A stretch of 64,000 bases of DNA. It comes from Brevundimonas aveniformis DSM 17977 (GTDB taxonomy: Bacteria > Pseudomonadota > Alphaproteobacteria > Caulobacterales > Caulobacteraceae). The stretch is from assembly GCF_000428765.1 (NCBI RefSeq), contig NZ_AUAO01000002.1:248001-312000 (forward strand), read 5' to 3'. Below are positions 43,888 through 52,994 of the stretch, piece after piece. Under the pieces are notes generated by a model. The model ran no database searches. It saw nothing but the letters and a program-made list of their open reading frames with translations, and was not told the origin of the DNA. Every line of letters starts with the position of its first letter. Position 1 is the first letter of the stretch. Made by a program: the position numbers and the translations under genes.

Positions 43888-45245
43888 GGCTGCCGCCAGT
43901 CAGCACGACCTGGCTGGCGATGGTCATCGCAATCCTGGCCACCGCGGCCATGGGCGTATCTCTGGCGATAACCCACGGGGCCGTGCGAGCCGAGCAGCGG
44001 CAACGGGCGGCCCTGGCGGCATTGAGTGACTTCAATGCCCTGCTGTCCAAGATGGACGGGTTGGGAGCCACCACGCCAGCGATGGAGGAAGCCGCCATCG
44101 TCAACTGGCTCAACGTCTTTCAGGGGCGACCGGGCTTGGAATCGGCCGTGGCCGATGCCTGTTCGGGGCGGATCGCCAATTTCGGCGTGCGCTGGCTCGA
44201 AGCTCCGGGTCAGCGGACGGCGGGGTTCCGTCCGCTCGGTGAGGCCCGTGCCCGTCCGATGGAGCGGATCGGGCCGAACGTCTTTGTCCTGTCGTTGCCG
44301 GCGGGCACCCTGTGTCCGGGGCGTGCTGTCGAGGTGGTGGCCGTGCGGGATTCGGTCGGGCCGATGCGCGTGGTCATTGGCCGCGTGGTCGAGCGGACGG
44401 GGCGGGCCTGGGGCGTGGCGGCAATCTCGGTGGCGGCGATGGGGGTGCTGCTGGTCGGGTTCGGCCTGGCTACTGCCGGCTGGTCAAGGGCCCGGATGGT
44501 CTCGGGCGTGAAACGGATCAATGCCAGTCTGGAACAGGCTGGCCGCGGCGACTTCGGCGACCCCATTCCGCTCCACGAAATGACGGGCGATCTTCAGGAT
44601 CTTACGCGGCAGGTCAACGTCACACTCGGGCGGCTTCAAGAACTTCTGGCCTGGTTGCGCGACACGGCTGATCAGGTCGCCCACGATTTTCGCACGCCGC
44701 TGGCGCGCGCGCGGGCGCGGCTGGACCGGTTCGGAGAAACCGGCGACGCCGCCCTGGTCGACGAGGCCCGCGGGGATCTCAGGTATCTGACCCAGGCGAT
44801 GAATGAGGCCCTGGCCCTGCGCGACGGCGAAGCCTGGGCCTTCGAGAGCATTCGGCTCGACAAGGTCTGCCGCGCTGCCATTGAGCTGTACGAGCCCCTC
44901 GCGGATCAGCGCAGTATTCGCTTTGAAACCGAATTGTCTCCGGCAGAGACTCTGGGCGTGGCCAGTCTCTTGCAGCGTGCCATCGCAAACCTGGTGGACA
45001 ATGCCGTGAAATACTCGCCTGATGGTGGCGTCATTCGCCTCAAGACCCACACAAATGGGGAGCAGTCTGAGGTGGTCGTCGCTGATCAGGGACCTGGCAT
45101 GGACGCTACGGTGGATGAGGTTCCGGCGGATGTGGACAGCCACAGGATGGGGCTGGCGTTCGTGAGGGCCATCGTTCGGCGTCACGGCGGCGAATTAATG
45201 ATTGCGTCCGGGCCCGAGGGCTCGACGATTACGATGAGGGTTTGA
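43884..45245 (+). CDS. Sensor histidine kinase, partner of the upstream regulator
   Basis: 453 residues. TM1 (10-30), a periplasmic domain (31-175) with two cysteines (DACSG, GTLCPG) that may form a disulfide, TM2 (178-198), HAMP, and a kinase core with His267 in QVAHDFRTPLARARARL. The N box is AIANLVDNAVKYSP, G1 ADQGPGMD, G2 HRMGLAFVRAIV. The DHp begins VAHDFRTPL instead of SHELRTPL. It overlaps the response regulator at 5' and nearly touches the protease at 3'. Confidence 0.88.
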   Translation: MRLPPVSTTWLAMVIAILATAAMGVSLAITHGAVRAEQRQRAALAALSDFNALLSKMDGLGATTPAMEEAAIVNWLNVFQGRPGLESAVADACSGRIANFGVRWLEAPGQRTAGFRPLGEARARPMERIGPNVFVLSLPAGTLCPGRAVEVVAVRDSVGPMRVVIGRVVERTGRAWGVAAISVAAMGVLLVGFGLATAGWSRARMVSGVKRINASLEQAGRGDFGDPIPLHEMTGDLQDLTRQVNVTLGRLQELLAWLRDTADQVAHDFRTPLARARARLDRFGETGDAALVDEARGDLRYLTQAMNEALALRDGEAWAFESIRLDKVCRAAIELYEPLADQRSIRFETELSPAETLGVASLLQRAIANLVDNAVKYSPDGGVIRLKTHTNGEQSEVVVADQGPGMDATVDEVPADVDSHRMGLAFVRAIVRRHGGELMIASGPEGSTITMRV

Positions 45246-45247
45246 GT

Positions 45248-46585
45248 ATGAAACGGCGTCTCCTGGGAACGACCTTGTGGGTCGCGGCCGTGGTCGTGGC
45301 CGGGCCGACCCTGGCCCAGCCCAGCTACCCGATCCCGTTTGATTCCGAGCGTGGCGTCTTCAGCTTCGCCGATCAGATCGAGAGGTCACTGCCGGCGGTC
45401 GTGCGCGTCACCACCCTGAACCGGGCGGCCAGCGGGACGGGTGCGCCGCGCGAAATCGCTGGCGGGTCTGGCGTCATCATCAACGCCGCCGACGGCATTG
45501 TGATTACCAACCATCACGTCGTCGAAGGGGGGAACACCTTCCGGGTCGACCTGATCGACGGTCGTTCCTTTGACGCCCAGCTTCTGGGTGCAGACGATGC
45601 GACAGACGTGGCCGTCCTGCAGATTGTCGGCACAGGTCTGACCCAGGTGGAGATTGCGGATTCCGAGCGTCTGCGAACCGGCGATCTGGTCTTCGCCGTG
45701 GGTCACCCCCTGGGCCTGGACCAGACCCTGACCATGGGGGTTGTGTCGGGGCTAGGGCGGTCCGGGATCGGCGATGCCATCGAGGACTACATCCAGACCG
45801 ACGCGGCGGTGAACTCGGGCAATTCCGGTGGGCCGTTGCTGGATAGTGCCGGTCGGCTGGTCGGGATCAACACCGCCATCCTGTCCGGCAGCCTCGGGGG
45901 CGGGAATGACGGCCTGGCCTTCGCCGTGCCCAGCCGCATCCTGCTGGCCGTGGCCGACCAACTGCGCGAAAACGGACAGGTTCAGCGAGGGCGCATTGGG
46001 GTGACGATGGGGTCCCTGACCGCCGAACGGGCCAGACTGCTCGGCGCGCCGATCATCCGTGGCGCAGTGATCGAGGACGTTGCGCCGGGCTCACCAGCGG
46101 ATCGGGCCGGGCTTCAGCGGAACGACATCATTATTCGAATCGGCAACCGGACCGTTGAAGGGTCCGGTGCTGTGACCTCTGCGGTCGGCATTGCGCGCCC
46201 CGGCGAACAGCTGGACCTGGTCTATCTGCGGAACGGTGCCGAACAGCGCACCACAGTGATCGTCGAAGCGACGGCACCGACGACGGTGCAGATTGCCGCG
46301 ACAGGCGAGTCCGGCCAGGCCTTCGGCGCGGGCTTTCGCAGCATGCGCGCAACCGATCGGGCCCCCGAGGGCGTAGAGGCCGGGGCGCTGATCACCTTCG
46401 TCGAGCCGGGCTCAGTGGCGGCGGCGTCCGGCCTGATGGCGGGTGACGTCGTGGTTCGGGTGAACACCACCGATATCGCCACGGCGGATGATCTGGCCAA
46501 GGAGTTCCGGGACAATCCCGACGGGGTTCAGATGGTGGTGGCGCGCGGAGCTGAGCGCCTGCCGATCAGCTTGCGACCGACCTGA
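45248..46585 (+). CDS. Periplasmic DegP/DegQ-like serine protease
   Basis: 445 residues. Signal peptide (1-24), trypsin-like domain with His90 (ITNHHVVEGG), Asp120 (ADDATDVAVLQ) and Ser193 (NSGNSGGPLL), then two PDZ domains (about 255-345 and 355-443). It degrades or refolds damaged envelope proteins. ATG 45248 follows GAGGG by 7 nt. The start overlaps or abuts the kinase stop, so sensor, regulator and protease form one envelope-stress operon. Confidence 0.92.
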   Translation: MKRRLLGTTLWVAAVVVAGPTLAQPSYPIPFDSERGVFSFADQIERSLPAVVRVTTLNRAASGTGAPREIAGGSGVIINAADGIVITNHHVVEGGNTFRVDLIDGRSFDAQLLGADDATDVAVLQIVGTGLTQVEIADSERLRTGDLVFAVGHPLGLDQTLTMGVVSGLGRSGIGDAIEDYIQTDAAVNSGNSGGPLLDSAGRLVGINTAILSGSLGGGNDGLAFAVPSRILLAVADQLRENGQVQRGRIGVTMGSLTAERARLLGAPIIRGAVIEDVAPGSPADRAGLQRNDIIIRIGNRTVEGSGAVTSAVGIARPGEQLDLVYLRNGAEQRTTVIVEATAPTTVQIAATGESGQAFGAGFRSMRATDRAPEGVEAGALITFVEPGSVAAASGLMAGDVVVRVNTTDIATADDLAKEFRDNPDGVQMVVARGAERLPISLRPT

Positions 46586-46599
46586 TCCCCGAACGCAAA

Positions 46600-46648
46600 A
46601 CGCCCGGGCGACCTGGGAGGGGAGGGGTCGGTCACCCGGGCGTCTTGC
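46600..46648 (+). terminator. Terminator of the two-component/protease operon
   Basis: The stem ACGCCCGGG-C-GACC / GGTC-A-CCCGGGCGT with one mismatch and a purine-rich loop, followed by CTTGCTT. It lies 14 nt after the protease stop. Confidence 0.8.
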
Positions 46649-46888
46649 TTGGAGGAAGCGTCGGCCGGCCGGAGCCAGGAAACCCAGGGGGCTGGGGGGG
46701 CTGTTCAGGATCCGGATCTCAAGGTCACCGGCCAGCCGACAGGGTCTGTTTCGCCCCCCGGCATGGCCGTCGAAGGACGGAATTGCGACTTCTTCGCGGC
46801 CTTTCTCTTAAAGTTCTGAAACCTTACCGCGCGGAATTTGACGGGATGCCTTTCCCAAACATGCCCGGCGGGGTTAGGCTCAATTCTA
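46649..46888. other. Leader of the DUF2794 gene
   Basis: 240 bp without a gene. It holds G-rich runs (GGGGGGCTG) and, near the right end, a less GC-rich stretch (CTTAAAGTTCTGAAACC at 46808-46824) that may be promoter. No clear operator seen. Confidence 0.4.
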
Positions 46889-47224
46889 ATGAGCCTCGAA
46901 GTGACGCCGGATAGTTCGTCCCGGGGGCCGGTTTTCTTTCACCGGCTGGAGCTCAATGCGATTCTCAGAGTGTACGGACGTATGGTCGCGGCGGGCGAAT
47001 GGCGCGACTATTCGCTGGGCGGCCACGACGACAGTGCCGTCTTTGCCGTGTTCAAGCGGTCGGGCGACGAGCCCCTGTACACGATCGAAAAGCGTCCGGC
47101 CCTGCAACGCCGCCAGGGCCAGTGGGCCATCCACGGCCAGGGTGGCCTGGTCCTCAAGCGTGGGCACGAGCTGGAACAGGTTCTGCGCTTCTTTGATCGC
47201 CGCCGGTTCTCGGTCGTCGAATAG
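46889..47224 (+). CDS. DUF2794 protein
   Basis: 111 residues. FFHRLELNAILRVYGRMVAAGEWRDYSLG, VFAVFKRSGDEPLYTIEKRP and HGQGGLVLKRGHELEQVLRF are the whole DUF2794 pattern, a soluble protein limited to alphaproteobacteria with no known role. ATG 46889 gives the standard length; the ribosome site is weak (TTAGG). Monocistronic. Confidence 0.88.
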   Translation: MSLEVTPDSSSRGPVFFHRLELNAILRVYGRMVAAGEWRDYSLGGHDDSAVFAVFKRSGDEPLYTIEKRPALQRRQGQWAIHGQGGLVLKRGHELEQVLRFFDRRRFSVVE

Positions 47225-47287
47225 GCGCACTCGGCATCCGGCGATGCCCTTGCCTCCTCGTCGCCCCCGGGGCTTGTCCCGACGTCC

Positions 47288-47312
47288 GATCTTCCGATCA
47301 GGTCGGAGGATC
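47288..47312. repeat. Dispersed intergenic palindrome (GATCTTCCGA type)
   Basis: GATCTTCCGA / TCGGAGGATC with loop TCAGG, one G-T pair. It is the same design as 60957-60979 (loop TCAAG). The flanks also share GGGCTTGTCCCGA and GGGAATGACGA pieces, typical of a dispersed extragenic repeat. Confidence 0.65.
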
Positions 47313-47365
47313 ACGACCTGGCGTGCACTGGGTCGGGAATGACGAAGGACTGACCCGCGCGAGGA

Positions 47366-47396
47366 ACGAAAAAGGCCCCGGATTTCTCCGGGGCCT
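47366..47396 (-). terminator. Rho-independent terminator of the Bax inhibitor gene
   Basis: The stem AGGCCCCGGA / TCCGGGGCCT with a 4-nt loop and, on the reverse strand, TTTTTCGTT. It lies about 28 nt after the gene. Confidence 0.88.
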
Positions 47397-47423
47397 CTCG
47401 ATGTCGTTCGTGGGGTCTTGACC

Positions 47424-48167
47424 CTAATCGCGACCGCCGAAGATACGCAGCAGGAACAGGAACAGGTTCACGAAGTTGATGAACAGGCTCAGCGCGCCAT
47501 AGCTGGTGGCCACGCTCATCGCCGCCTGATCGCCGCCCAGCTCATAGTAGGTCAGCTTGAGCCGCTGGGTGTCGAAGGCGATCAGCCCCGAGAAGATCAG
47601 CACACCGGCGTAGGTGATGATCCAGTAGAGCATCGACGAGTTCAGGAACATGTTCACCACCGAGGCGATGATCAGGCCGATCAGGGCCATGATCAGGAAG
47701 GTCCCGATGGCGCTGAGGTCACGCTTGGTGGTGTAGCCGAACAGGCTGAGGCCCGCGAAGGCCGCCGCTGTCACGAAGAAGGTCGTGGCGACGCTGGCAC
47801 CTGAATAGACCAGGAAAATCCAGCCCAGGGAGGCCCCCATGGTGGCCACCACCGCCCAATAGAGCAGGTTGGTCATCACCGGCGTCGGACGGCGCATCAG
47901 GAACATGGAGCCGAACAGAAGGACCAGCGGCGCAAACTGCACCACCCAGCCCAACGGCGTCATGCCGACCATCGCGCCCCCGGGGCCGGCGACATAAAGC
48001 AGTTGGGTGACCGAGGGCACGTTGCCCACGACCCATGCCAGTGCGCCGGAAATCACTAGGCCAAGCGCCAGCTTGTTGTACACGCCCAGCATGAAGCCAC
48101 GCAGGCCGGCGTCGGTCGCCATGTCGGCGCGGCCCTGAACGGCCGTGTCTTGTCTGAAATCGCTCAT
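47424..48167 (-). CDS. Bax inhibitor-1 (YbhL/YccA) family membrane protein
   Basis: 247 residues with seven hydrophobic segments. Family marks: the GLRGFMLGVYNKLALGLVISGALAW start, FDTQRLKLTYYELGG between the last helices, and ALSLFINFVNLFLFLLRIFG at the end. Inner-membrane protein, related to calcium-leak channels and to FtsH modulators. ATG 48167 follows AGGA by 6 nt; the longer frame upstream lies over thpR and is not part of it. Confidence 0.92.
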   Translation of the reverse strand: MSDFRQDTAVQGRADMATDAGLRGFMLGVYNKLALGLVISGALAWVVGNVPSVTQLLYVAGPGGAMVGMTPLGWVVQFAPLVLLFGSMFLMRRPTPVMTNLLYWAVVATMGASLGWIFLVYSGASVATTFFVTAAAFAGLSLFGYTTKRDLSAIGTFLIMALIGLIIASVVNMFLNSSMLYWIITYAGVLIFSGLIAFDTQRLKLTYYELGGDQAAMSVATSYGALSLFINFVNLFLFLLRIFGGRD

Positions 48168-48287
48168 CGCGAATCCTGTCTCCCTTGGCATCCCGAACGG
48201 ATGCGTTGGCGGAAATATCGTGATGGCCGGCTTCAAGTGCAAGGAAAACCGGAGCCTGGATGCGGAAACCTCTGCTAGAACATCGCC

Positions 48288-48824
48288 ATGATCCGCCTGT
48301 TTGCCGCGATAGAGGTGCCTGAGTTGATCGGCCGCGATCTGGCGCGGCTCCAGACCGGGCTGCCGCGGGCGCGGTGGCGACCCCTGGAAGCCCTCCACAT
48401 TACCCTTCGCTTCTTCGGAGAGATCGACGAGCGGCGCGCCGATGATCTCGACGCAGAGCTGGCGCGCGTGACCAGTCCGGCTTTCGATGTGGTGCTCAAG
48501 GGGGTCGGTGAGTTCGGCGAAGGTCATATGTCGGACGCCGTCTGGGCCGGCGTGGAGGCAAACGAGCGGTTGAATGTGCTGGCCGGTCGGTGCGAAGCGG
48601 CAGCGCGTCGGGCGGGGCTGGAACCCTCGACCCGGGCCTATCGGCCGCACGTCACCCTGGCCTATCTGCGGGGTTCGCCCACAGACCGCGTGGCCGGCTG
48701 GATTCGCACGCATAATCTCAAGACGCTTGAGCCGTTTCGGGTGAGCCGTTTCGGCCTCTATTCCAGTCGTCTGGGGCAAGGCGGCTCGACCTATACGCTG
48801 GAACGCGAGTACCTGATCGGATGA
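48288..48824 (+). CDS. thpR: RNA 2',3'-cyclic phosphodiesterase (2'-5' RNA ligase family)
   Basis: 178 residues. Two HxT catalytic motifs: His37-x-Thr39 in LHITLRFFGEI and His121-x-Thr123 in PHVTLAYLRG. The enzyme opens 2',3'-cyclic phosphates on RNA or tRNA halves. It overlaps the CitE-like gene by 4 nt. Confidence 0.93.
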   Translation: MIRLFAAIEVPELIGRDLARLQTGLPRARWRPLEALHITLRFFGEIDERRADDLDAELARVTSPAFDVVLKGVGEFGEGHMSDAVWAGVEANERLNVLAGRCEAAARRAGLEPSTRAYRPHVTLAYLRGSPTDRVAGWIRTHNLKTLEPFRVSRFGLYSSRLGQGGSTYTLEREYLIG

Positions 48825-49627
48825 TGCCGGAACCCCGCTCGGTCCTGTTTGTCCCCGCGACCAATGCGCGTGCGCTCGACAAGGCGCGCACCCTGGCCTG
48901 CGATGCCGTGGTGATCGACCTTGAGGATGCCGTCGGTCCGGCGGACAAGGACGCTGCACGCGCGTCGGCGCTGCAAGCCCTGCCCAAATTCGAAGACCGC
49001 GCCGCCGTGCGGATCAATGGCCCTGACACCGCTTGGGGCGATGCCGATCTCGAAGCCCTGACCGGGCGTGGCGCGCGGGCCCTGGTCCTGCCCAAGGTCG
49101 GTTCGCCCGACGATGTGCGCTGGGCCGGTCGTGCCGGTCTGCCAATCTGGGCTATGATCGAGAGCCTGGCCGGGGTGGTGAACCTGTCGGCCATTGCGGC
49201 GCAGCCGGGCATAACCGCTCTGATCCTCGGGCAGAACGATCTGGCGACCGAGATGAATGCGAGTCCGGGACCTGACCGTACGCCGCTGCATCTGGCGATG
49301 AGCCTGATCGTCACCACGGCCCGGCACCACGGTCATCTGGCTCTGGACGGAGTGTTCAATGCCTTTCGCGATGCCGATGGTTTTGAGGCGGAATGCCGTC
49401 AGGGCAGGGCTTTCGGCTTTCACGGCAAGACCCTGATCCACCCGTCCCAGATCGACCCGGCCAACGCCGCCTTTTCCCCTTCACGCGACGAGATCGAATG
49501 GGCGACGGCGGTGGTTGGTGCCTATGCGGCGCCGGGAGCTCAGGACGCCGGTGTGCTGTCGGTCGGCGGGGTTATGGTCGAGCGCCTTCATCTGGAGCGG
49601 GCGCAGCGGATTCTGGCGCGGGCCTAG
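48821..49627 (+). CDS. HpcH/HpaI aldolase / CitE-like lyase
   Basis: 268 residues, TIM barrel. RSVLFVPATNARALDKA, AVVIDLEDAVGPADKDAAR (the metal-binding Glu-Asp), VRINGPDT, LPKVGSPDDV and FGFHGKTLIHPSQID are CitE-family marks. Likely splits a malyl- or citramalyl-type CoA or free acid; no citrate lyase alpha or gamma genes are near, so it is not a classic citrate lyase. Its stop overlaps the stop of the convergent lipoprotein gene. Confidence 0.9.
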   Translation: MMPEPRSVLFVPATNARALDKARTLACDAVVIDLEDAVGPADKDAARASALQALPKFEDRAAVRINGPDTAWGDADLEALTGRGARALVLPKVGSPDDVRWAGRAGLPIWAMIESLAGVVNLSAIAAQPGITALILGQNDLATEMNASPGPDRTPLHLAMSLIVTTARHHGHLALDGVFNAFRDADGFEAECRQGRAFGFHGKTLIHPSQIDPANAAFSPSRDEIEWATAVVGAYAAPGAQDAGVLSVGGVMVERLHLERAQRILARA

Positions 49628-50115
49628 CCCTCGCGTGGGGCTCCGCTTTCATCGGTGCTGTGCAGCCACTCGGTTGCGGCGGCACAACCGACCAGCTCCT
49701 CGCCGGCGATCTCGACCTGGGCCGTCAGGGGATAGGTGCGGTCGCTCATGCCGTCGGAACATTCGGTGGCCATCAAGCTGACGGTCAGGTCATTGCCCTC
49801 GGCGGTGGTGGTCTGCCAGGTCGCCGTTGTGCCCAGCACCTCCGGCGCGGGTCGAGGCGCGCGTTGCTCGGGGCGATCCACGCCGGAATAGACCATCTCC
49901 GTGCCCTCAAAGCCGACCGCCCAGAAGGGCTCGGTGCCCAGCACGGAAATATTGCCGGCCAGATCGACCCCGCCAAGTTCCATCGGCGGTGCTGTTTCGG
50001 ACGGTGTCGTGGTGGCCGACCCGGCATCGGGTGCTCCGGCCTCAACCGTCGACTGGGGTTCGCAGGCGGCGAGGGACAGGGCTGTCAGGGCCGTGAGGGT
50101 CAACATCAGGCGCAT
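49624..50115 (-). CDS. COG3650-type lipoprotein
   Basis: 163 residues. Lipobox LAAC (Cys18), an Ala/Thr/Pro-rich linker, then ISVLGTEPFWAVGFEG, the GTEPFW signature of COG3650 membrane proteins, and CSDGMSDRTYPLTAQV (two Cys, probably a disulfide with VGCAA). Envelope protein of unknown role. Converges on the CitE-like gene so that both stops share CTAG. Confidence 0.85.
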   Translation of the reverse strand: MRLMLTLTALTALSLAACEPQSTVEAGAPDAGSATTTPSETAPPMELGGVDLAGNISVLGTEPFWAVGFEGTEMVYSGVDRPEQRAPRPAPEVLGTTATWQTTTAEGNDLTVSLMATECSDGMSDRTYPLTAQVEIAGEELVGCAAATEWLHSTDESGAPREG

Positions 50116-50190
50116 GGTGTACCTCCGTTCTCGGGGGCAGTCCGCGCCTCAAATGCTGTCGCGTCAAGGCGAGTCGGTTATCGTCAGGGG

Positions 50191-51321
50191 ATGAACGCCG
50201 ACGCACAGCCCACGGTTCTGGAGTTTTTCGCGGGGGCGGGGCTGGCCCGTCTCGGCCTCGGAGGCTGGCGCACGGCCTTTGCCAACGATCTCGATCCAGC
50301 CAAAACGCGCGCCTATGCCGCCAACTTCGGATCGATGGGGCTTCGGCAGGATGATGTCTGGGACCTCTCAGTCGAGGACCTGCCGTCGGGTCGCGCAGAC
50401 CTCGCGTGGGCCTCATCGCCGTGTCAGGATCTGAGCCTGGCCGGAACTCGCGGCGGCCTGACAGCCCGGCGGTCCGGTGCCTTCTGGGGGTTCTGGCGGC
50501 TGATCGAAGCCCTGGATGACCAGGGTCGAGCGCCGCGATTGATCGTCATCGAAAATGTCACCGGCTTGCTGACGTCGAACGGCGGCGAGGATTTTCGAAC
50601 GCTGGCCGAAACCTTGGCCCACCGGGGTTGGCGTTTCGGCGCGCTGGAGATCGACGCGATCCGCTGGGTGCCGCAGTCGCGCCCGCGCCTGTTCATTGTC
50701 GCCACGCGCGATTCGGTTGCCGGCCTGTCGGGGCCATGTGCTCCATTTCACTCGCGCGGGGTCGTCGAAGCCCATGGACGCCTGTCGGGCGATGCCCGCG
50801 CGGCCTGGTGCTGGTGGGGGCTGTCGGAGCCGCTACCGATGAGGGGCGATCTGGATTCCCTGCTGGAACCTGATGCGGACGTGGTCTGGTTCGACGATGA
50901 CCGGACCGCCCAGCTGTTGCGCCATCTTGGATCTTTGCACCGGCAACGTCTGGACGCCGCCGCGGCGTCAACGGGCCGTAGCGTCGGTACCGGCTTCAAG
51001 CGGGTGCGGATGGAGAAGGGGCGCAAGGTTCAGCGTCTGGAGATCCGTTTTGACGGGATCGCCGGCTGTCTGCGAACCCCGGCAGGCGGTTCATCACGCC
51101 AGTATGTCCTTGTCGCGCAAGACGGGGGCGTGCGCGCCCGGTTCCTGACCCCGCGTGAGGCCATGCGTCTGATGGGGGTTGGAGATGATTATCGCCTGCC
51201 GGCTTCCGTCAGTGCAGGGCTCAAACTGGCCGGGGACGGTGTCGCGGTGCCGGTCGTGCGGGCCTTGTCCGAAGGGCTGCTGAAGCCCTTGTTGGCAGGG
51301 CAGGCCGTCCGCGCGGCCTGA
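50191..51321 (+). CDS. Orphan C5-cytosine DNA methyltransferase
   Basis: 376 residues. Motif I EFFAGAGLARLGL, motif IV with the catalytic Cys78 in SSPCQDLSLAG, motif VI Glu121 in VIENV, motif VIII Q162-S-R-P-R166, and motif X (GDGVAVPVV) near the C-terminus. The target-recognition region (about 190-300) has no recognised type. Transfers a methyl group to C5 of cytosine. No restriction endonuclease lies beside it, so it is probably a regulatory or protective orphan. ATG 50191 follows CAGGGG; the longer frame runs back over the lipoprotein gene and was rejected. Confidence 0.92.
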   Translation: MNADAQPTVLEFFAGAGLARLGLGGWRTAFANDLDPAKTRAYAANFGSMGLRQDDVWDLSVEDLPSGRADLAWASSPCQDLSLAGTRGGLTARRSGAFWGFWRLIEALDDQGRAPRLIVIENVTGLLTSNGGEDFRTLAETLAHRGWRFGALEIDAIRWVPQSRPRLFIVATRDSVAGLSGPCAPFHSRGVVEAHGRLSGDARAAWCWWGLSEPLPMRGDLDSLLEPDADVVWFDDDRTAQLLRHLGSLHRQRLDAAAASTGRSVGTGFKRVRMEKGRKVQRLEIRFDGIAGCLRTPAGGSSRQYVLVAQDGGVRARFLTPREAMRLMGVGDDYRLPASVSAGLKLAGDGVAVPVVRALSEGLLKPLLAGQAVRAA

Positions 51322-51330
51322 AACCTCAGA

Positions 51331-52689
51331 TCAGCCCTGAGCCGGGCGCAGGTCTTCGGCGGAGGCCGTCATCACCGCTTCGCCGCCCTCGCGCTGCTGT
51401 TCGATGAGGGCGTCGATGCGGGCACGCTGGGCCTGGAAGGCGGCGAGGTCGCGGCCTTCGAGGATGACGCCACGCGGCATTTCCACCCCGCGCGGATTGA
51501 TCCGTTGGCCGTTGCGCCAGATTTCATAGTGCAGGTGCGGGCCGGTCGAGGCCCCCGTCGAGCCGACATAGGCCACGACCTGACCCTGGCTGACGCGCTG
51601 GCCGGCGCGCAGGCCCGAAGCGAAGCGCGACAGGTGGGCGTAGCCGCTCTCCAAGCCGTTGGAATGGCGAATGCGAACCCAGTTGCCGTAGCCGCCCCAG
51701 CGCCGCGCCTCGATGACCACGCCATCGGCGGCGGCGACGACCGGCGTGCCGTAGCCGACCGCGAAATCAATGCCTTGGTGCATCCGGCGATAGCCGGCGA
51801 TCGGGTGACGGCGCATGCCGAAGTTCGAGGAAATCCGCGCCCCGTCGACCGGCGTGGACATCATGCCGGAACGGACATTGCGACCGTTCTCGTCGAAATA
51901 CTGAGCCTCGTCCGAACCGGCGGGCTGATAGCGGTAGAAGCGCACGCCCCTGACCTCGGCAAACAGCAGGTCGCCGGTCGAAACGGTCACGCCGCTTTCG
52001 GATACTGTCCGTTCGAACACCAGCGTCATCGGATCGCCGGCGCGCAGATCACGCGAAAAGTCCAGGCGGTGGGCGAAGACCTGGCTCATCTTGGCGACGA
52101 CTGCCGAATTGGCCCCCAGGGCGATGGCCGACTGATGCAGGGTGCCGTGGATTTCACCGGAGGCGACGGTGGTTTCCTCGTGAACCTGTTCGGCCAGCTC
52201 GCGCACCCGCAGCGCGCCGTCGAAGTTGCGGGTTACCGTCAGCTGCGTGGCGGGTCCGGTCCGCAGCGTCAGACCGATGAGCTGCGCGGCCCCGCGGCCC
52301 GAGCGCGGACGCGAGACGGCGGTTTCGAAGCGCAGGCCCGCGCGAATGTTGACGGTGTCAAAGTCCTGATCCGCCAGAGTGCGGACGACCGCGGCGGCCT
52401 CATTGGCGTCGATGCCGGTGCGGGCCACGGCCTGGGCCAGGGTTTCACCCGAGCGAACCTCGACGGGGATCAATTCCGGGGTCTGCATGCCGTCCAGGGC
52501 GGAGGCGTCGGCAAAGGCGCGGGATTCCAGGCTGGCGAGCTGGGCTGGCGTCAGGCCGGCGGGCGAGGCCGAGGCTTCCATAGGCTGATAGACCCGCCAC
52601 GTCAGGGCAGCGACCGCTACGGCGGCGCAAACCGTAAACAGGTGCGGAGACACTCGCACCGGCTGGCGTCGCGGATCGAATTGAGCCAT
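51331..52689 (-). CDS. M23 peptidoglycan endopeptidase (MepM/ShyA-like)
   Basis: 452 residues. One N-terminal transmembrane helix (about 14-33), a LysM-like/OapA-type middle (PVEVRSGETLAQAVA, about 75-130), a helical domain, and a C-terminal LytM domain with full zinc ligands: HQGIDF and HLHYE. It cuts cross-links between peptide stems in the periplasm. In contrast to the EnvC-like protein at 27973, this one should be active. Confidence 0.92.
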   Translation of the reverse strand: MAQFDPRRQPVRVSPHLFTVCAAVAVAALTWRVYQPMEASASPAGLTPAQLASLESRAFADASALDGMQTPELIPVEVRSGETLAQAVARTGIDANEAAAVVRTLADQDFDTVNIRAGLRFETAVSRPRSGRGAAQLIGLTLRTGPATQLTVTRNFDGALRVRELAEQVHEETTVASGEIHGTLHQSAIALGANSAVVAKMSQVFAHRLDFSRDLRAGDPMTLVFERTVSESGVTVSTGDLLFAEVRGVRFYRYQPAGSDEAQYFDENGRNVRSGMMSTPVDGARISSNFGMRRHPIAGYRRMHQGIDFAVGYGTPVVAAADGVVIEARRWGGYGNWVRIRHSNGLESGYAHLSRFASGLRAGQRVSQGQVVAYVGSTGASTGPHLHYEIWRNGQRINPRGVEMPRGVILEGRDLAAFQAQRARIDALIEQQREGGEAVMTASAEDLRPAQG

Positions 52690-52994
52690 GGGCCCCCCAC
52701 TCGTTTCGCGGCGTCGTCAAGCGACACCGGGCCACACTCGGCCCAAAAACTAACCCGGCAACGCCTATACCGCGCGGCGTCACCTATTGAAAGACCGGGC
52801 CCCTCAGAAGGGAATCCCAATCGAATCCTAGCTTTCCTGACGTTGGCGGGCCGTTCTGACCCGTCACGAGAGAAAGGCTCGCATCCCGCCACAACTAATA
52901 GATTAACGTCTCATAGTGGTGCTTGGGACACGTTGTCGCGGGGCGTGGTGCAAGAGGGGCGCCGCCTTGCGCCCTTATGCGTTAGGCACACAAG
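52690..52994. promoter_or_regulatory. Divergent intergenic region, M23 peptidase / ydbH
   Basis: 305 bp with both promoters. A less GC-rich patch (ACTAATAGATTAACG, 52893-52907) is the best core-promoter candidate for ydbH. No ORF here has a convincing start. No strong palindrome seen. Confidence 0.4.

Noticed and set aside
48168..48959. N-terminal extension of the Bax inhibitor frame
   Set aside because: It runs antisense through thpR and has no family similarity; ATG 48167 has a good ribosome site.
49393..50190. N-terminal extension of the DNA methyltransferase frame
   Set aside because: It overlaps the CitE-like gene and the COG3650 lipoprotein; motif I starts 10 residues after ATG 50191, the normal position.
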